Shown here: one piece after another, positions 1 to 9,061 of the stretch | How positions within the stretch are numbered: position 1 is the stretch's first letter | Layout: each line of letters starts with the position of its first letter | Assembly (NCBI RefSeq): GCF_032922745.1 | Contig: NZ_CP136693.1 | Location: 1,364,001-1,428,000 of the forward strand | Direction: 5' to 3' | DNA: 64,000 nucleotides | From: Marinobacter salarius | GTDB taxonomy: Bacteria > Pseudomonadota > Gammaproteobacteria > Pseudomonadales > Oleiphilaceae | Notes under the pieces: model-generated | What the model saw: only the letters and a program-made list of their open reading frames with translations | What the model was told of the DNA's origin: nothing | Database searches by the model: none | Made by a program: the position numbers and the translations under genes

Positions 1-66
1 CTGGAGATGAATGTCAGTGGTCATGTCTGTCTGATGCATGCCACCAAGGCCGCCACCGATAACTGA
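1..66 (+). CDS. C-terminal end of an unidentified protein (partial)
   Basis: The frame starting at base 1 is open and ends in TGA at 64-66, giving the last 21 residues of a protein that begins left of the window. The tail ends in HATKAATDN. I do not recognise it. It is convergent with the OsmC gene. In Pseudomonas the neighbourhood of vfr and the OsmC gene includes speD, but this tail does not look like the E. coli-type SpeD C-terminus as I remember it, so no name is given. Confidence 0.4.
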   Translation: MEMNVSGHVCLMHATKAATDN

Positions 67-237
67 CCGGATTGTTTACCTTTTGCGCAGACCGGCGGAG
101 AAGGGTGCGTATTATGCACACCGACCCTCAATTTGGGTAGAGTGCAGGGCAACATTCTAGCATCCGTAATAACCGCCGGTTTGCCACAGACTGGCAGGCC
201 TCTGTGACCGCGCTGAGGGGACCTGTTGTCTGCCGGT

Positions 238-660
238 TCAGGCAGTGTCGCGTATTTCATGGCTGTGCGTGATGGCAACGCCCGCCTTTTCCAGCATGAT
301 GGACGCAGAGCAGTACTTCTCGGCCGACAGGCTGACAGCGCGCTTCACCAGATTTTCCTTGAGGTTGTTTCCGGTGACCACGAAATGCAGGTGGATGCGG
401 GTAAACACTGCCGGAACGGCGTCAGCCCGCTCCGCTTCGAGTTCGGCATGGCAGGCGGTGACGTCCTGACGGCTTTTTTGCAGAATGCTCATGACGTCAA
501 AGGATGAGCAGCCTCCCAGCCCCATCAGCATCATTTCCATGGGGCGTGGCCCCAGGTCCTTGCCGCCATGGTCGGGTGGGCCGTCCATCTGCGCCGAGTG
601 GCCGCTGCCGCTGGTTGCCCGGAAGCTTGCGTCGCCGGTCCAGTCAATGGTTGCTTTCAT
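238..660 (-). CDS. OsmC family protein
   Basis: A 140-residue OsmC/Ohr-superfamily protein. Members are cytoplasmic thiol peroxidases or uncharacterised relatives that use two cysteines. One cysteine is visible in the helix motif GLGGCSSFDV (about residue 50) and a second in SAEKYCSASIML near the C-terminus, which fits the OsmC two-Cys arrangement. The ATG at 660 is chosen because MKATIDW is the usual family start; an upstream in-frame ATG at 714 would add 18 atypical residues. It is divergent from vfr, as in Pseudomonas, where an OsmC gene lies beside vfr. The physiological peroxide substrate cannot be told from sequence. Confidence 0.85.
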   Translation of the reverse strand: MKATIDWTGDASFRATSGSGHSAQMDGPPDHGGKDLGPRPMEMMLMGLGGCSSFDVMSILQKSRQDVTACHAELEAERADAVPAVFTRIHLHFVVTGNNLKENLVKRAVSLSAEKYCSASIMLEKAGVAITHSHEIRDTA

Positions 661-896
661 CTGATTTCGCGCTCCGAATGGGATATAACGTACGATTGGC
701 AGCGATGCTAGCATATCCCGTTAGCGCCAGCAGCCTGCTGAAAAGCAGCCCCGCTGATCTGGTCTATACTGTTTCAGGTTGCCGAAACCGGGCCTTCTTG
801 TTATAAGTTGCGCTCATAATGAATAAACCCGCAGGGAAAGCAGGGTGAATAAAAACATTGGAATCCCGCCAGTACAAAGGAGGCATGACTCGCACT

Positions 897-1538
897 ATGG
901 CCACTATCGTCAAGCCGGTTGAGCAGAAAACCAAGCATCTGGACTATTTTCTTTCGCAGTGCCATCGCCGGCGTTACCCTGCCAAGAGCACCATTATTTA
1001 TGCAGGGGACAAAAGCGATTCCCTGTTTTACATCGTCAAGGGCTCCGTTACCGTCATTATCGAGGACGACGATGGCCGCGAGATGATCATGGCTTACCTG
1101 AACGCTGGGGATTTCTTCGGTGAAATGGGGCTGTTCGACAACATGGATTCGCGCAGCGCCTGGGTAAAGGCCAAGACGGAGTGCGAAGTTGCCGAGATCA
1201 GCTATACCAAGTTTCGTGAAATCGCCCAGCAAGACCCCAGAGTTCTGTACTTCATCGGCGAGCAGATGGCCTCACGGCTGCGCCAGACCACCCGCAAGGT
1301 GGGTGACCTTGCCTTCCTCGACGTGACTGGACGGGTTGCCCGCACGCTGCTGGACCTGTGCAAGGAACCGGACGCCATGACCCACCCTGATGGTATGCAA
1401 ATCAAGATCACCCGCCAGGAGATCGGTCGGATCGTTGGTTGCTCCCGGGAGATGGTCGGACGGGTTCTGAAAACCCTCGAAGACCAGGGCCTGGTACGGG
1501 TCAAGGGCAAGACCATGGTGGTGTACGGTACCCGCTGA
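897..1538 (+). CDS. vfr: cAMP-responsive regulator Vfr (CRP family)
   Basis: A 213-residue CRP/FNR-family transcription factor. The N-terminal cyclic-nucleotide-binding barrel carries the phosphate-cassette region GDFFGEMGLF and the downstream serine (SRSAWV). The C-terminal winged helix has the recognition-helix segment CSREMVGRVLK. Long stretches, such as HRRRYPAKSTIIYAGD and DLAFLDVTGRVARTLLDLC, match Pseudomonas Vfr as I recall it. The start at 897 (MATIVKP) fits the Vfr N-terminus. An AAGGAGG at 877-883 sits 13 nt before it and only 1 nt before an alternative ATG at 885, so the start is slightly uncertain. An intrinsic terminator follows. In relatives it controls virulence, twitching or catabolic genes. 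Confidence 0.93.
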   Translation: MATIVKPVEQKTKHLDYFLSQCHRRRYPAKSTIIYAGDKSDSLFYIVKGSVTVIIEDDDGREMIMAYLNAGDFFGEMGLFDNMDSRSAWVKAKTECEVAEISYTKFREIAQQDPRVLYFIGEQMASRLRQTTRKVGDLAFLDVTGRVARTLLDLCKEPDAMTHPDGMQIKITRQEIGRIVGCSREMVGRVLKTLEDQGLVRVKGKTMVVYGTR

Positions 1539-1560
1539 AACCGATTGCTACCCTGTCCCG

Positions 1561-1588
1561 AAAGGCCGCTGGAACCAGCGGCCTTTTT
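1561..1588 (+). terminator. Intrinsic terminator after vfr
   Basis: Twelve-base arms AAAGGCCGCTGG (1561-1572) and CCAGCGGCCTTT pair around a 2-nt AA spacer and run into TTTTT at 1584-1588. It lies 22 nt after the vfr stop codon. Confidence 0.9.
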
Positions 1589-1668
1589 CGTTGTGTGGGA
1601 TAGCTCAGGGTAACCATCCGGGCCCCGACGCCGGATAGCAGGGCGGGCCAAACACCGGGCCAAAGGTG

Positions 1669-2745
1669 TCAGTCCACGAGAGCCACGGACTTTATTTGCA
1701 TCCACACGGTCTTGCCGGGTTCAAGGCCGAGTTGGTCTACGGACCGGGTGGTCAGCCTTGATAACAGTGGGGTTGGCCCCGCGAGAAGCCGCACAAGGCT
1801 GACGCCCGGCGCCACATCCGGATCGACCTGATCGATGATGGCCGGAACCAGGTTCTGGATGCTCTGGTCGGAATGCTCGGTCAGTGCGAGGCTGATATCT
1901 CGCGCCAGGACCTGCACTCGAACCCTGTCTCCGGGTGTCAGCCGGTCGTCCTGGCGCAACCACAGTTGGCCGCCGTCGAACCTGAACAGGGCTAGATGCC
2001 AGCGCTCGTCCAGATGGTCGATCCGTCCTTCCAGCAGAACCCCGGCATCGTCTTCCAGTCGAAAAGGGTTGTTGGTGCGGGCGAGCGTTTCCTGCAGCGG
2101 CCCCTGGGCCACCACCCGGCCATCCTCCATCATCACGATGTGGTCGGCCAGGCGGGCGACCTCTGGCGTGGAGTGGGACACGTAGATGATGGGAATCGCA
2201 AGGGTGTCCCGGAGCCTCTCGAGGTAGGGCAGGATGTCCTGTTTGCTGGCGCGGTCCAGAGCGGACAGCGGCTCATCCATCAGTAACAGCCTTGGACTGG
2301 TCAGCAGTGCCCGCGCAATCGCGACCCGCTGGCGCTCACCGCCGGAAAGTCCGGCAGGCATGCGCTCCAGGAGGGATTCCAGGCCGAGCCAGCGAACGGC
2401 ATCATCGAATCTGATCTGTCGTTCGCCGGCGGGAATGCGGCGGTAACCGAACTCCAGGTTCCTGCGCACGTTCAGGTGGGGAAAAAGCTGGGTTTCCTGG
2501 AACACGTAGGCCAGGGCGCGCTTGTGTACCGGCCGGACGAGCTCTTCCGTCTGCCAGGGTTCGCCCAGAACGGTCATGGTTCCGGGCGCGTGCTGAAGGC
2601 CTGCCATGCACCGAAGCAGTGTGGTCTTGCCGCAACCGGAGTGCCCGAACAGGGCGGTAATGCCGGTACCCGGGAGGGTCAGGTCAACGTCCAGGTCGAA
2701 CCCCGGAAAGGCACACCGGAAGCGGGCATGGATAGTGGCGGTCAT
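1669..2745 (-). CDS. modC: Molybdate ABC transporter ATPase ModC
   Basis: A 358-residue ATPase that energises molybdate import through ModB. The Walker A is GHSGCGKT (residues 34-41), followed by the signature LSGGERQRVAIARAL, a Walker B ending LLLMDEP and the H-loop YVSHS. The C-terminal about 120 residues form the molybdopterin-binding-like TOBE region typical of ModC, which distinguishes it from generic ABC ATPases. It is the last gene of modABC; its ATG overlaps the modB stop (ATGA, 2742-2745), suggesting translational coupling. No molybdenum-cofactor riboswitch was recognised upstream of the operon. Confidence 0.94.
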   Translation of the reverse strand: MTATIHARFRCAFPGFDLDVDLTLPGTGITALFGHSGCGKTTLLRCMAGLQHAPGTMTVLGEPWQTEELVRPVHKRALAYVFQETQLFPHLNVRRNLEFGYRRIPAGERQIRFDDAVRWLGLESLLERMPAGLSGGERQRVAIARALLTSPRLLLMDEPLSALDRASKQDILPYLERLRDTLAIPIIYVSHSTPEVARLADHIVMMEDGRVVAQGPLQETLARTNNPFRLEDDAGVLLEGRIDHLDERWHLALFRFDGGQLWLRQDDRLTPGDRVRVQVLARDISLALTEHSDQSIQNLVPAIIDQVDPDVAPGVSLVRLLAGPTPLLSRLTTRSVDQLGLEPGKTVWMQIKSVALVD

Positions 2746-3422
2746 CTGAGAGCTCCCGCGCGGGCTTTGCCGTTAAGCGCGTAGAGGGTCACCAGAACCA
2801 CAAAGGAGAACACCACCATGCCGGCGGACAGCCAGTGGGCCTGGGCGTACTCAAGGGATTCCACGTGGTCGTAGATGGCCACCGACAACACCTTGGTTTC
2901 ACCCGGGATGTTACCACCGATCATCAGGATCACGCCGAACTCACCGATGGTGTGGGCGAAGGTGAGCACGGAGGCGGTCAGGAATCCGTTTCTTGCCAGG
3001 GGCACTGCGATAAACAGGAATCGCTCCCACGGAGCGGCACGAAGGGTTGAGGCGGCTTCCATGAAGCCCTCGCCGACGGCTTCAAAGGCATTCTGCATAG
3101 GTTGAACGGTGAATGGCAGGGAGTATATGACCGACGCCACCACCAGGCCCTCAAAAGTAAATGGCAACAGGCCAATGCCCAGAGACTGTGTTACTTGGCC
3201 AACCCAGCCGTCAGGCCCCATGACCAGCAACAGGTAGAAACCGAGCACTGTGGGTGGCAGCACCAGGGGCAGGGCAACGATGGCTGCGACTGGCTGACGC
3301 AACCAATGCCGGGAGCGGGCCAACCACCAGGCGATGGGGGTGCCTATGAGCAACAGCAACAATGTGGTCGTCGTGGCCAGCCTGAGCGTCAGCCAGACCG
3401 GGTCCCAGTAGGTTTCAAGCAT
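2742..3422 (-). CDS. modB: Molybdate ABC transporter permease ModB
   Basis: A 226-residue inner-membrane permease with about five hydrophobic segments. The ABC-permease EAA-type loop is visible as EAASTLRAAPWERFLFIAVPLA, followed by the conserved ModB/CysT-type stretch HTIGEFGVILMIGGNIPGETKV. It overlaps modA by one base (TGATG at 3420-3424) and modC by four, so the three genes form one tightly packed operon. Confidence 0.94.
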   Translation of the reverse strand: MLETYWDPVWLTLRLATTTTLLLLLIGTPIAWWLARSRHWLRQPVAAIVALPLVLPPTVLGFYLLLVMGPDGWVGQVTQSLGIGLLPFTFEGLVVASVIYSLPFTVQPMQNAFEAVGEGFMEAASTLRAAPWERFLFIAVPLARNGFLTASVLTFAHTIGEFGVILMIGGNIPGETKVLSVAIYDHVESLEYAQAHWLSAGMVVFSFVVLVTLYALNGKARAGALR

Positions 3423-4222
3423 CAGTCAGCCGTGTCGTAAGCGAGGTCATAGCCATAGCCCCGGATCGTGGCGATGGCAGTGTTCGATTTCAGGAAGTCC
3501 ATCCAGGCCAGGGCTGCCTCGTTGCTGGTTCCCCGGTTCAAAAGGATAGCCTGTTGGTCAATGGGTTGGTAATAGTGTTGGGGCACGGTCCATAGGGCGC
3601 CCTCCTTATCTGCCCAGGATGTTACCTGAGACAGGGCCACAAAGCCGGCCTGGGCGTTGCGGCTGACCACAAACTGAAAGGCCTGGGCGATGGAATCGCC
3701 ACGAACCAGCTTCGCCTGCAGTGCCTTCCAATGGCCCAAATGTACCAGAACCTGTTGTGCTGCAAGACCGTAGGGCGCGGTCTTCGGGTTTGCCATGGCC
3801 AGCCTTGAGAACGTTTGTTGGGCCAGGTAGCTATCAGCGTCCCCGAAAGCGTCCGGGGTCGGGCTCCAAAGCACCAGCTTGCCCCGGGCATAGGTGAAGC
3901 GGGTATTGGGGGCGCCGGCCCGCGCCTTCTCAATAAGCGCTGGCCTGCGTGCATCGGCGGCCATGAACACGTCGAAGGGCGCACCGTTCCGGATCTGGGC
4001 GTACAGCTTGCCGGTGGACCCGAAGCTGGCTGAAACCGTGTGGCCAGTCTTGGCTTCAAACTGTTTGGCCAGTTCGCGGGTGGTGTCGGTGAAATTAGCA
4101 GCAACGCCGAGGCTGACTTCACCGGCCATGACCGGGAGGCTGGCTATTGAAAAAAACAGCAGCGTGGCAATGCGTAAGAAGCAGACTCTTGGTTGATGAT
4201 CCGCTGACGTGGATTGGTACAT
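3422..4222 (-). CDS. modA: Molybdate-binding periplasmic protein ModA
   Basis: A 266-residue precursor with a signal peptide (hydrophobic IATLLFFSIASLPVMA, cleavage expected near residue 33) and a mature start EVSLGVAANF typical of ModA. Ligand-loop signatures are FGSTGKLYAQI and GAPFDVFMAADARRP, where backbone and serine/threonine groups bind the oxyanion; C-terminal GYGYD is also family-like. It is the first mod gene but lies only 23 nt after the SDR gene on the same strand, so it may be co-transcribed with it. Confidence 0.94.
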   Translation of the reverse strand: MYQSTSADHQPRVCFLRIATLLFFSIASLPVMAGEVSLGVAANFTDTTRELAKQFEAKTGHTVSASFGSTGKLYAQIRNGAPFDVFMAADARRPALIEKARAGAPNTRFTYARGKLVLWSPTPDAFGDADSYLAQQTFSRLAMANPKTAPYGLAAQQVLVHLGHWKALQAKLVRGDSIAQAFQFVVSRNAQAGFVALSQVTSWADKEGALWTVPQHYYQPIDQQAILLNRGTSNEAALAWMDFLKSNTAIATIRGYGYDLAYDTAD

Positions 4223-4245
4223 AACCGTTTTCAGTGACTCCAGAT

Positions 4246-5043
4246 TCAGTTCTGCTTGCGCGCCAACTTAAACATCATCTCGGGAGCGACACGCTTGACC
4301 CAAAGCGCTGCCATTTCCTTGCCCTTGCCGACGGGAATCTCGCGTTTTCCCTTGGCCAGCGCACTGACGATGACATCCGCGCACTCGCCGACGTCCATGC
4401 CACCGGCAATGTTCTCGTCTTCCTCGCCGAAGGCCGAGCCATCGGCCGCCAGGGCATTGCGGGAAATGTCCGTGCGGATGAAACCGGGGGTAATGGTGGA
4501 GACCAGAATGTCATCGTCTTCCACCTCGGCCCGCAGGGCGTCGAAGAAGCCCATCACCGCGTGCTTGGCGGCACAGTAGCCGGTGCGCAGGGGGACGCCG
4601 ACTTTACCGGCCACGCTGGCGGTCACTGCCAGGTGTCCGGATTGGCGCTCCAGCATATGGGGGAGCACGGCCTTGGTCAGCGCAATCTGCCCCATCACAT
4701 CCACATCCAGTAGCTTCTGGTACACCGACAGCTCGGTATCTTTGCACAGAGAACGTTGGGAAAGGCCGGCGTTGTTGATCAACAGGTCGATCTGGCCGAA
4801 GTGACTGATGACGTGGTCGGCAGCCACCGGAAGTGAGGGCAGGTCGGTAACGTCAAGAGGCAATACCAGCATGTTTTCCGGGGCAGCGCCGGCATCAATG
4901 CAGTGCTGGCGGACCCTCTCCAGCTCTGGCTGGCGTCGCGCCGAAAGAACAACTCTTGCATTTTCGCGCGCAAACCTGGCTGCCAGGGCCTCACCAATGC
5001 CGGACGAGGCGCCGGTGATCCACACGACTCTGTTGGTAAACAT
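4246..5043 (-). CDS. Short-chain dehydrogenase/reductase
   Basis: A 265-residue classical SDR. The nucleotide-binding motif TGASSGIG is at residues 10-17, NNAG at 90-93, and the catalytic Ser143, Tyr156 and Lys160 (YCAAK) are all present. The hydrophobic C-terminal third resembles DHRS7-like lipid-active SDRs, but the substrate is not predictable. It starts 64 nt after the hydrolase gene and ends 23 nt before modA, all on the minus strand, so a hydrolase-SDR-modABC transcript is possible. Confidence 0.88.
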   Translation of the reverse strand: MFTNRVVWITGASSGIGEALAARFARENARVVLSARRQPELERVRQHCIDAGAAPENMLVLPLDVTDLPSLPVAADHVISHFGQIDLLINNAGLSQRSLCKDTELSVYQKLLDVDVMGQIALTKAVLPHMLERQSGHLAVTASVAGKVGVPLRTGYCAAKHAVMGFFDALRAEVEDDDILVSTITPGFIRTDISRNALAADGSAFGEEDENIAGGMDVGECADVIVSALAKGKREIPVGKGKEMAALWVKRVAPEMMFKLARKQN

Positions 5044-5107
5044 GGGCTTACTCCGATTAGTTGGGTGGCATTGATCTTAGCGCCCCGGGCCGGTCGGCGT
5101 CATGTTT

Positions 5108-6025
5108 TTACGCGCCGGAGTCTGTCCCGGTACGCAGGCAGTCGAGGATGTGGTGCCAGACCTCGTCAGCATTGGTTTCATTGACCAGTTCGTGACGGGC
5201 GCCGGGAAACAGACGGTCGGAGGCAACGAGCAGGCCGGCGCCACGAAGGTTGGCAACATGCCGGTTGAAACCGTGTCCCATCTCGCCAACCGGGTCGCTG
5301 TCACCGGCCAGCAGGTGTATCGGAAGGTCCTTGCGCCATGTTTTTGGATTGATGGTCAGCATGCCACCAATGAAGTCGGACCATAGCCCAGCCGTGCAGG
5401 GGAAGCCGCAGAGTGGGTCTCTCAGGTAGCGGTCCACCTGTTGCGGGTCGCGGCTGAGCCAGTCATGGCTGGTGCGATTGGGGGAGAACGCCTTGTTGAA
5501 GGCACCGAAGGTCATATTGTCGATCAGGCGGCTGTGGTGCCGTTTCCCGCGCAGTGCCCGGATAGAGCGGACCAGCGCCAGGGAGGTCCGCAACTTCGGC
5601 TTGTCGATACGATTGGTCGCGCAGAGGATCAGTCTGTCGATCTGGTCACCATACTGCTGGCTGAAGGCCTGGGCGATGAACGAACCCATGCTGTGGCCGA
5701 ACAGCGTTAGCGGGAGGTCGGGGTGTTGCTTTCTGGCGTGGACAACGACTTGCTGCAGGTCGTCCACCACTTTCTGCCAGCCCTTGTGGTCGGCGTAATG
5801 GCCAAGATCAGTTTCGGGGCAATGCGGTCCGTGGCCTCGATGCTGGATCGCAATCACCGATACCCCCTGTTGGTTCAGCCAGAGCGCCAGCGGCTGGTAG
5901 CGGGCTGCATGCTCCGCCATGCCGTGGGCAATGACCAGCACGGCCGACGGGGTTTCCGCCGCCCACGACAGCAACGGAATTCGATGGTGATCGGGGCTGT
6001 TGATGAAACTTTCCTGCAGGTCCAT
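5108..6025 (-). CDS. Alpha/beta hydrolase, monoacylglycerol lipase-like
   Basis: A 305-residue cytoplasmic serine hydrolase of the hydrolase-4 (lysophospholipase/monoglyceride lipase) group. The nucleophile elbow GHSMGS places Ser112; the acid is probably Asp244 in GDSDPVG and the base His278 in GARHEL. HGMAEHAARY near residue 34 forms the oxyanion region usual for PldB/monoglyceride lipases. The ATG at 6025 (MDLQESF) is preferred over the ORF start at 6145, whose extra 40 residues are proline-rich and unlike the family. Confidence 0.85.
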   Translation of the reverse strand: MDLQESFINSPDHHRIPLLSWAAETPSAVLVIAHGMAEHAARYQPLALWLNQQGVSVIAIQHRGHGPHCPETDLGHYADHKGWQKVVDDLQQVVVHARKQHPDLPLTLFGHSMGSFIAQAFSQQYGDQIDRLILCATNRIDKPKLRTSLALVRSIRALRGKRHHSRLIDNMTFGAFNKAFSPNRTSHDWLSRDPQQVDRYLRDPLCGFPCTAGLWSDFIGGMLTINPKTWRKDLPIHLLAGDSDPVGEMGHGFNRHVANLRGAGLLVASDRLFPGARHELVNETNADEVWHHILDCLRTGTDSGA

Positions 6026-6123
6026 GTTGGTCGATTCCGGGCGGTTTGGTGGCGTAAACGGGAGTCTAGCCGGAAATCGGACGTTAATGTGAGACGGAGC
6101 CGGAAAATCCGGCTTTTGTGGCG

Positions 6124-7047
6124 CTAGTCCGCGTCCCGATCCCATTCAGGTGGCTTCCACAAGTGCTTCAGGCGGGCTTGCAGGCCGCCTGGTCGGGCCA
6201 TGGCCCGGAACAGGTCCACGTACTCGTGGGTCCACAGCACCAGCAGGTTCCTGGAGTGTATCGGTCGGGTAATGCCGTAGTCCGGTGGTGCCTGTTCGTC
6301 TTCGGCGACAAAGGTGCCGAACAGTCGGTCCCAGACGATCAGGGTGCCACCGTAGTTGCGGTCGATATAGCCGGGGTTGCGGCCATGGTGAACCCGGTGA
6401 TGGCTGGGGGTGTTGAACACGGTTTCCACCCAGCCTGGCAGTTTGCCAACCAGCGTGGTGTGAATGAAAAACTGGTACACCAGTGAGAGGGCATAAGCCA
6501 CGCCGATCCACACAGGATTGAAGCCGATCAACGCCAAGGGCACATAGAACAGCCACATGCCGTTAAAGATATTGGTGGCATTCTGGCGCATGGCGGTGGA
6601 GAAATTCATACGCTCGGAGGAATGGTGGACCACATGGGCGGCCCAGAACCAGCGTATGCGGTGGCTGGAACGGTGCATCCAGTAAAAACAGAAATCCACT
6701 CCAACAAACGTCAAAAGACCCATCGCCCAGTTCAGTTCCAGATCCAGCAGTCGGTGGTGGTAGAGGAATGCGTATACGGGAAAGGCGATCAGGCCCGCGA
6801 ACAGCAACTCCGTCAGTTGGTAGCCAGCACCCAGGGCAAAGTTCCGCAGGGCTTCCGGTACGTCCATGCGTTTGGGGTCGTGGCGAATCCGCAGGTACTC
6901 CCACAGGGTGACGGCAATGAACACCGGCGTTGCGACAACGAATATCAGTTGGCGTTCGTCCAGTGCCAGCCAGGGGGCGAGGGCGTTCCAGAGGGGGAGC
7001 AACCCGCTCTCCTCAAGAACCGCCCTCATCATGTCCATCAATGCCAT
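6124..7047 (-). CDS. Sterol desaturase / fatty acid hydroxylase family membrane protein
   Basis: A 307-residue integral membrane di-iron oxygenase. The eight-histidine signature is complete: HRSSH, HVVHH and HHRVHH in order, between hydrophobic segments. Substrates in this superfamily are sterols, fatty acids, carotenoids or ether lipids (alkylglycerol monooxygenase-like proteins are also this size), so the exact lipid is not assigned. I start at 7047 (MALMDMM); 7038 and 7149 are alternatives. It is divergent from an AraC-type regulator 134 nt away, which may control it. Confidence 0.82.
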   Translation of the reverse strand: MALMDMMRAVLEESGLLPLWNALAPWLALDERQLIFVVATPVFIAVTLWEYLRIRHDPKRMDVPEALRNFALGAGYQLTELLFAGLIAFPVYAFLYHHRLLDLELNWAMGLLTFVGVDFCFYWMHRSSHRIRWFWAAHVVHHSSERMNFSTAMRQNATNIFNGMWLFYVPLALIGFNPVWIGVAYALSLVYQFFIHTTLVGKLPGWVETVFNTPSHHRVHHGRNPGYIDRNYGGTLIVWDRLFGTFVAEDEQAPPDYGITRPIHSRNLLVLWTHEYVDLFRAMARPGGLQARLKHLWKPPEWDRDAD

Positions 7048-7181
7048 GGTGAAACCGTATTGTGATTGTAGGTGTGACTGTATTCTGCGCCGATGGCGAT
7101 GCCATAAATTGACAATAAACGCCACAAAATTGATGATTAGTGCCAACAATGAATGACGCAGCGCGTGGAGGACGGTGAACC

Positions 7182-8195
7182 ATGGCCAAGGTAATGCGGG
7201 TAACCGGTGCCTGGACGGGACTGCTATCGGACTGGCTTGAACAGGAGGGACTGGAGAATGCCCCGGTCAGGATAGCGCTGGCGCGCTGGGCGTCGGAAGA
7301 CAACGTACTGGTGCCGGTGTGGCGTGACCTGCTGGCGCAGGGACTGGCTCTGGCGCCTCAGTATGCCGCTCCCGAGCTAAAGGTGGGGGCCTGTGTGCGT
7401 CCTGCCCATGTGGGTGTGCTCGGCTATCTGGTGCTGGCGTCCGACACCCTCGGCGAGGCCATGTTGGCCTACCAGCGCTACGAAACCCTGTTTTATGGTG
7501 CCAGCCTGGCGGAAATCGAGGTCGTCGGCGATCAGGCGGAAATGCGCTGGCCGCCCTCGGAGAATGAGCTTGGCCAGCAGGCGGACGGCGCTGCAATTGC
7601 AGCATTGGTGACCTTTATGCGTCGCCAGATTGATCAGCCACCTCCGCCCTCGCTAGTGAGTTTTCTGGGTGACGTCGGTGCTGAGGCGGCCAGGGAATAC
7701 GAACGGTTTTTTGGCTGCTCGGTGACCTGGAACGACAGCCATGTGCGAGTCCGGTTTCCGCTGCATTACCTCAGCCTGCCCATGCCCCGGCGAGACCCGA
7801 CACTTCGCGAGTTGCTGGACCGGCAGGCCCGTGCCCTGCTGCGGGCGTTGCCGGAGGCGTCACAGGCGGGCTCGGGCATTGATCGCCAGCTACAGCAGGT
7901 ACTGCTGAAACTGTTGTCTGATGGCGAGCCCACCCTGGCGCGTGCAGCCCATGCCATGCACATGTCACCGCGAACGCTGCAGCGACGCCTGGCCCGGTAT
8001 CAGTTGAGCTGGCAGCAGTGGCTCGATCGGAACCGGGAACAGCTGGCGCGACAGTACCTGGACGACACCTCACTGACGCTGACCGACATTGCTCTGCTGT
8101 TGGGCTTTTCCGAGCAAAGTGCTTTTACCCGGGCCTACCGCCGCTGGACCGGCAATTCACCCGGCCGAGAGCGCCGTCAGTGGCTCAGCGATTAG
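7182..8195 (+). CDS. AraC family transcriptional regulator
   Basis: A 337-residue regulator of the OruR/ArgR-like (Arabinose_bd) type: an N-terminal about 200-residue ligand domain and a C-terminal double helix-turn-helix with HMSPRTLQRRL and the second-helix signature ALLLGFSEQSAFTRAYRRWTG. A GGAGG lies before the ATG. Divergent placement beside the sterol desaturase-like gene suggests that gene as a target; this is inferred from position only. Its 3' end overlaps the convergent GST gene by 11 nt. Confidence 0.88.
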   Translation: MAKVMRVTGAWTGLLSDWLEQEGLENAPVRIALARWASEDNVLVPVWRDLLAQGLALAPQYAAPELKVGACVRPAHVGVLGYLVLASDTLGEAMLAYQRYETLFYGASLAEIEVVGDQAEMRWPPSENELGQQADGAAIAALVTFMRRQIDQPPPPSLVSFLGDVGAEAAREYERFFGCSVTWNDSHVRVRFPLHYLSLPMPRRDPTLRELLDRQARALLRALPEASQAGSGIDRQLQQVLLKLLSDGEPTLARAAHAMHMSPRTLQRRLARYQLSWQQWLDRNREQLARQYLDDTSLTLTDIALLLGFSEQSAFTRAYRRWTGNSPGRERRQWLSD

Positions 8196-8922
8196 CAGCA
8201 TAGACCTTTTCCAGCGTGTGGATCTGTGGCTGCCATTGATCCAGCCAGGCCTGGATGTCTTTGGGGATTTTCGTCGGTTTTGGCCAGGGCACCGGGTATT
8301 GCCCGGGCTGGAACATGGGTGCGAACAAGGAGGCCGCGGCGAGGTCGGCGCGGGAGAAACTATCTCCAGCCAGGTAGGGCTTCTCCTGGTAAGCATTCGC
8401 CAGTTCGGTCAGGTAGCGCTCCATGGTTTCCCGCGACTGCGCGGCGGTTTTCTCGTTGATCTTCATCCATTTGCGCATGACCTCGTCCACCCGGCTGAAG
8501 GCCAGTCTCAGTAGAATCCGATTGTAGAAGGGCGTGCCCGCAGCCAGCATGGGAACGACCACCTTGGGGCGTTGCAGGAAGTGGTGGTAGGAGTAACAGC
8601 GCACGCTGGGGCCGGCTTCGTCGTCCAGCCGCTGCTCCCAGGACAGCGCAGCCTCGCGGGCCTGCGGGTCGGTCGGCGTCAGCGGGTTCTCGGGAAACGT
8701 GTCGTCCAGATAGTCAATGATGGCTTTCGATCCCTGAACCCGGTGACCGTCATGGTCCAGTACCGGTACCGATGAATCAGCGCCCGTCAGTTTGCGGATA
8801 GTGTTGATGTGCTGGCCGGGCAAAAGGCTGATGGCTTCGTAGCTCAGCCCTTTGTGATCCAGGGCCCAGCGAGCCTTTTCGCAGTAGTGTGAAATAGCAA
8901 ACTGGTAGAGTTTTATCGCCAT
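8185..8922 (-). CDS. Glutathione S-transferase family protein
   Basis: A 245-residue GST-like protein: N-terminal thioredoxin fold with SHYCEKARWALDHKG and the cis-proline SVPVLDHDGH, followed by a helical C-terminal domain with SFSRADLAAASLFAP. The N-terminal Ser/Cys in the SHYCEKAR loop is the candidate catalytic residue, which is closer to the Omega/Beta-like bacterial groups than to Tyr-type GSTs. The substrate is unknown. It stands alone on the minus strand, convergent with the AraC gene. Confidence 0.84.
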   Translation of the reverse strand: MAIKLYQFAISHYCEKARWALDHKGLSYEAISLLPGQHINTIRKLTGADSSVPVLDHDGHRVQGSKAIIDYLDDTFPENPLTPTDPQAREAALSWEQRLDDEAGPSVRCYSYHHFLQRPKVVVPMLAAGTPFYNRILLRLAFSRVDEVMRKWMKINEKTAAQSRETMERYLTELANAYQEKPYLAGDSFSRADLAAASLFAPMFQPGQYPVPWPKPTKIPKDIQAWLDQWQPQIHTLEKVYAANR

Positions 8923-9061
8923 GACGTGGAATGCTCCCGGGTGTTTTGATGGCCTAAGCGTAATGCTTTAAGGCAGGAAATGGTAACGGCTCTGCTTTAA
9001 AATCGGCAGCCATCATGGATAATCTGCAACTGTTACAACCACAGGGAATGAGGAATAAACA

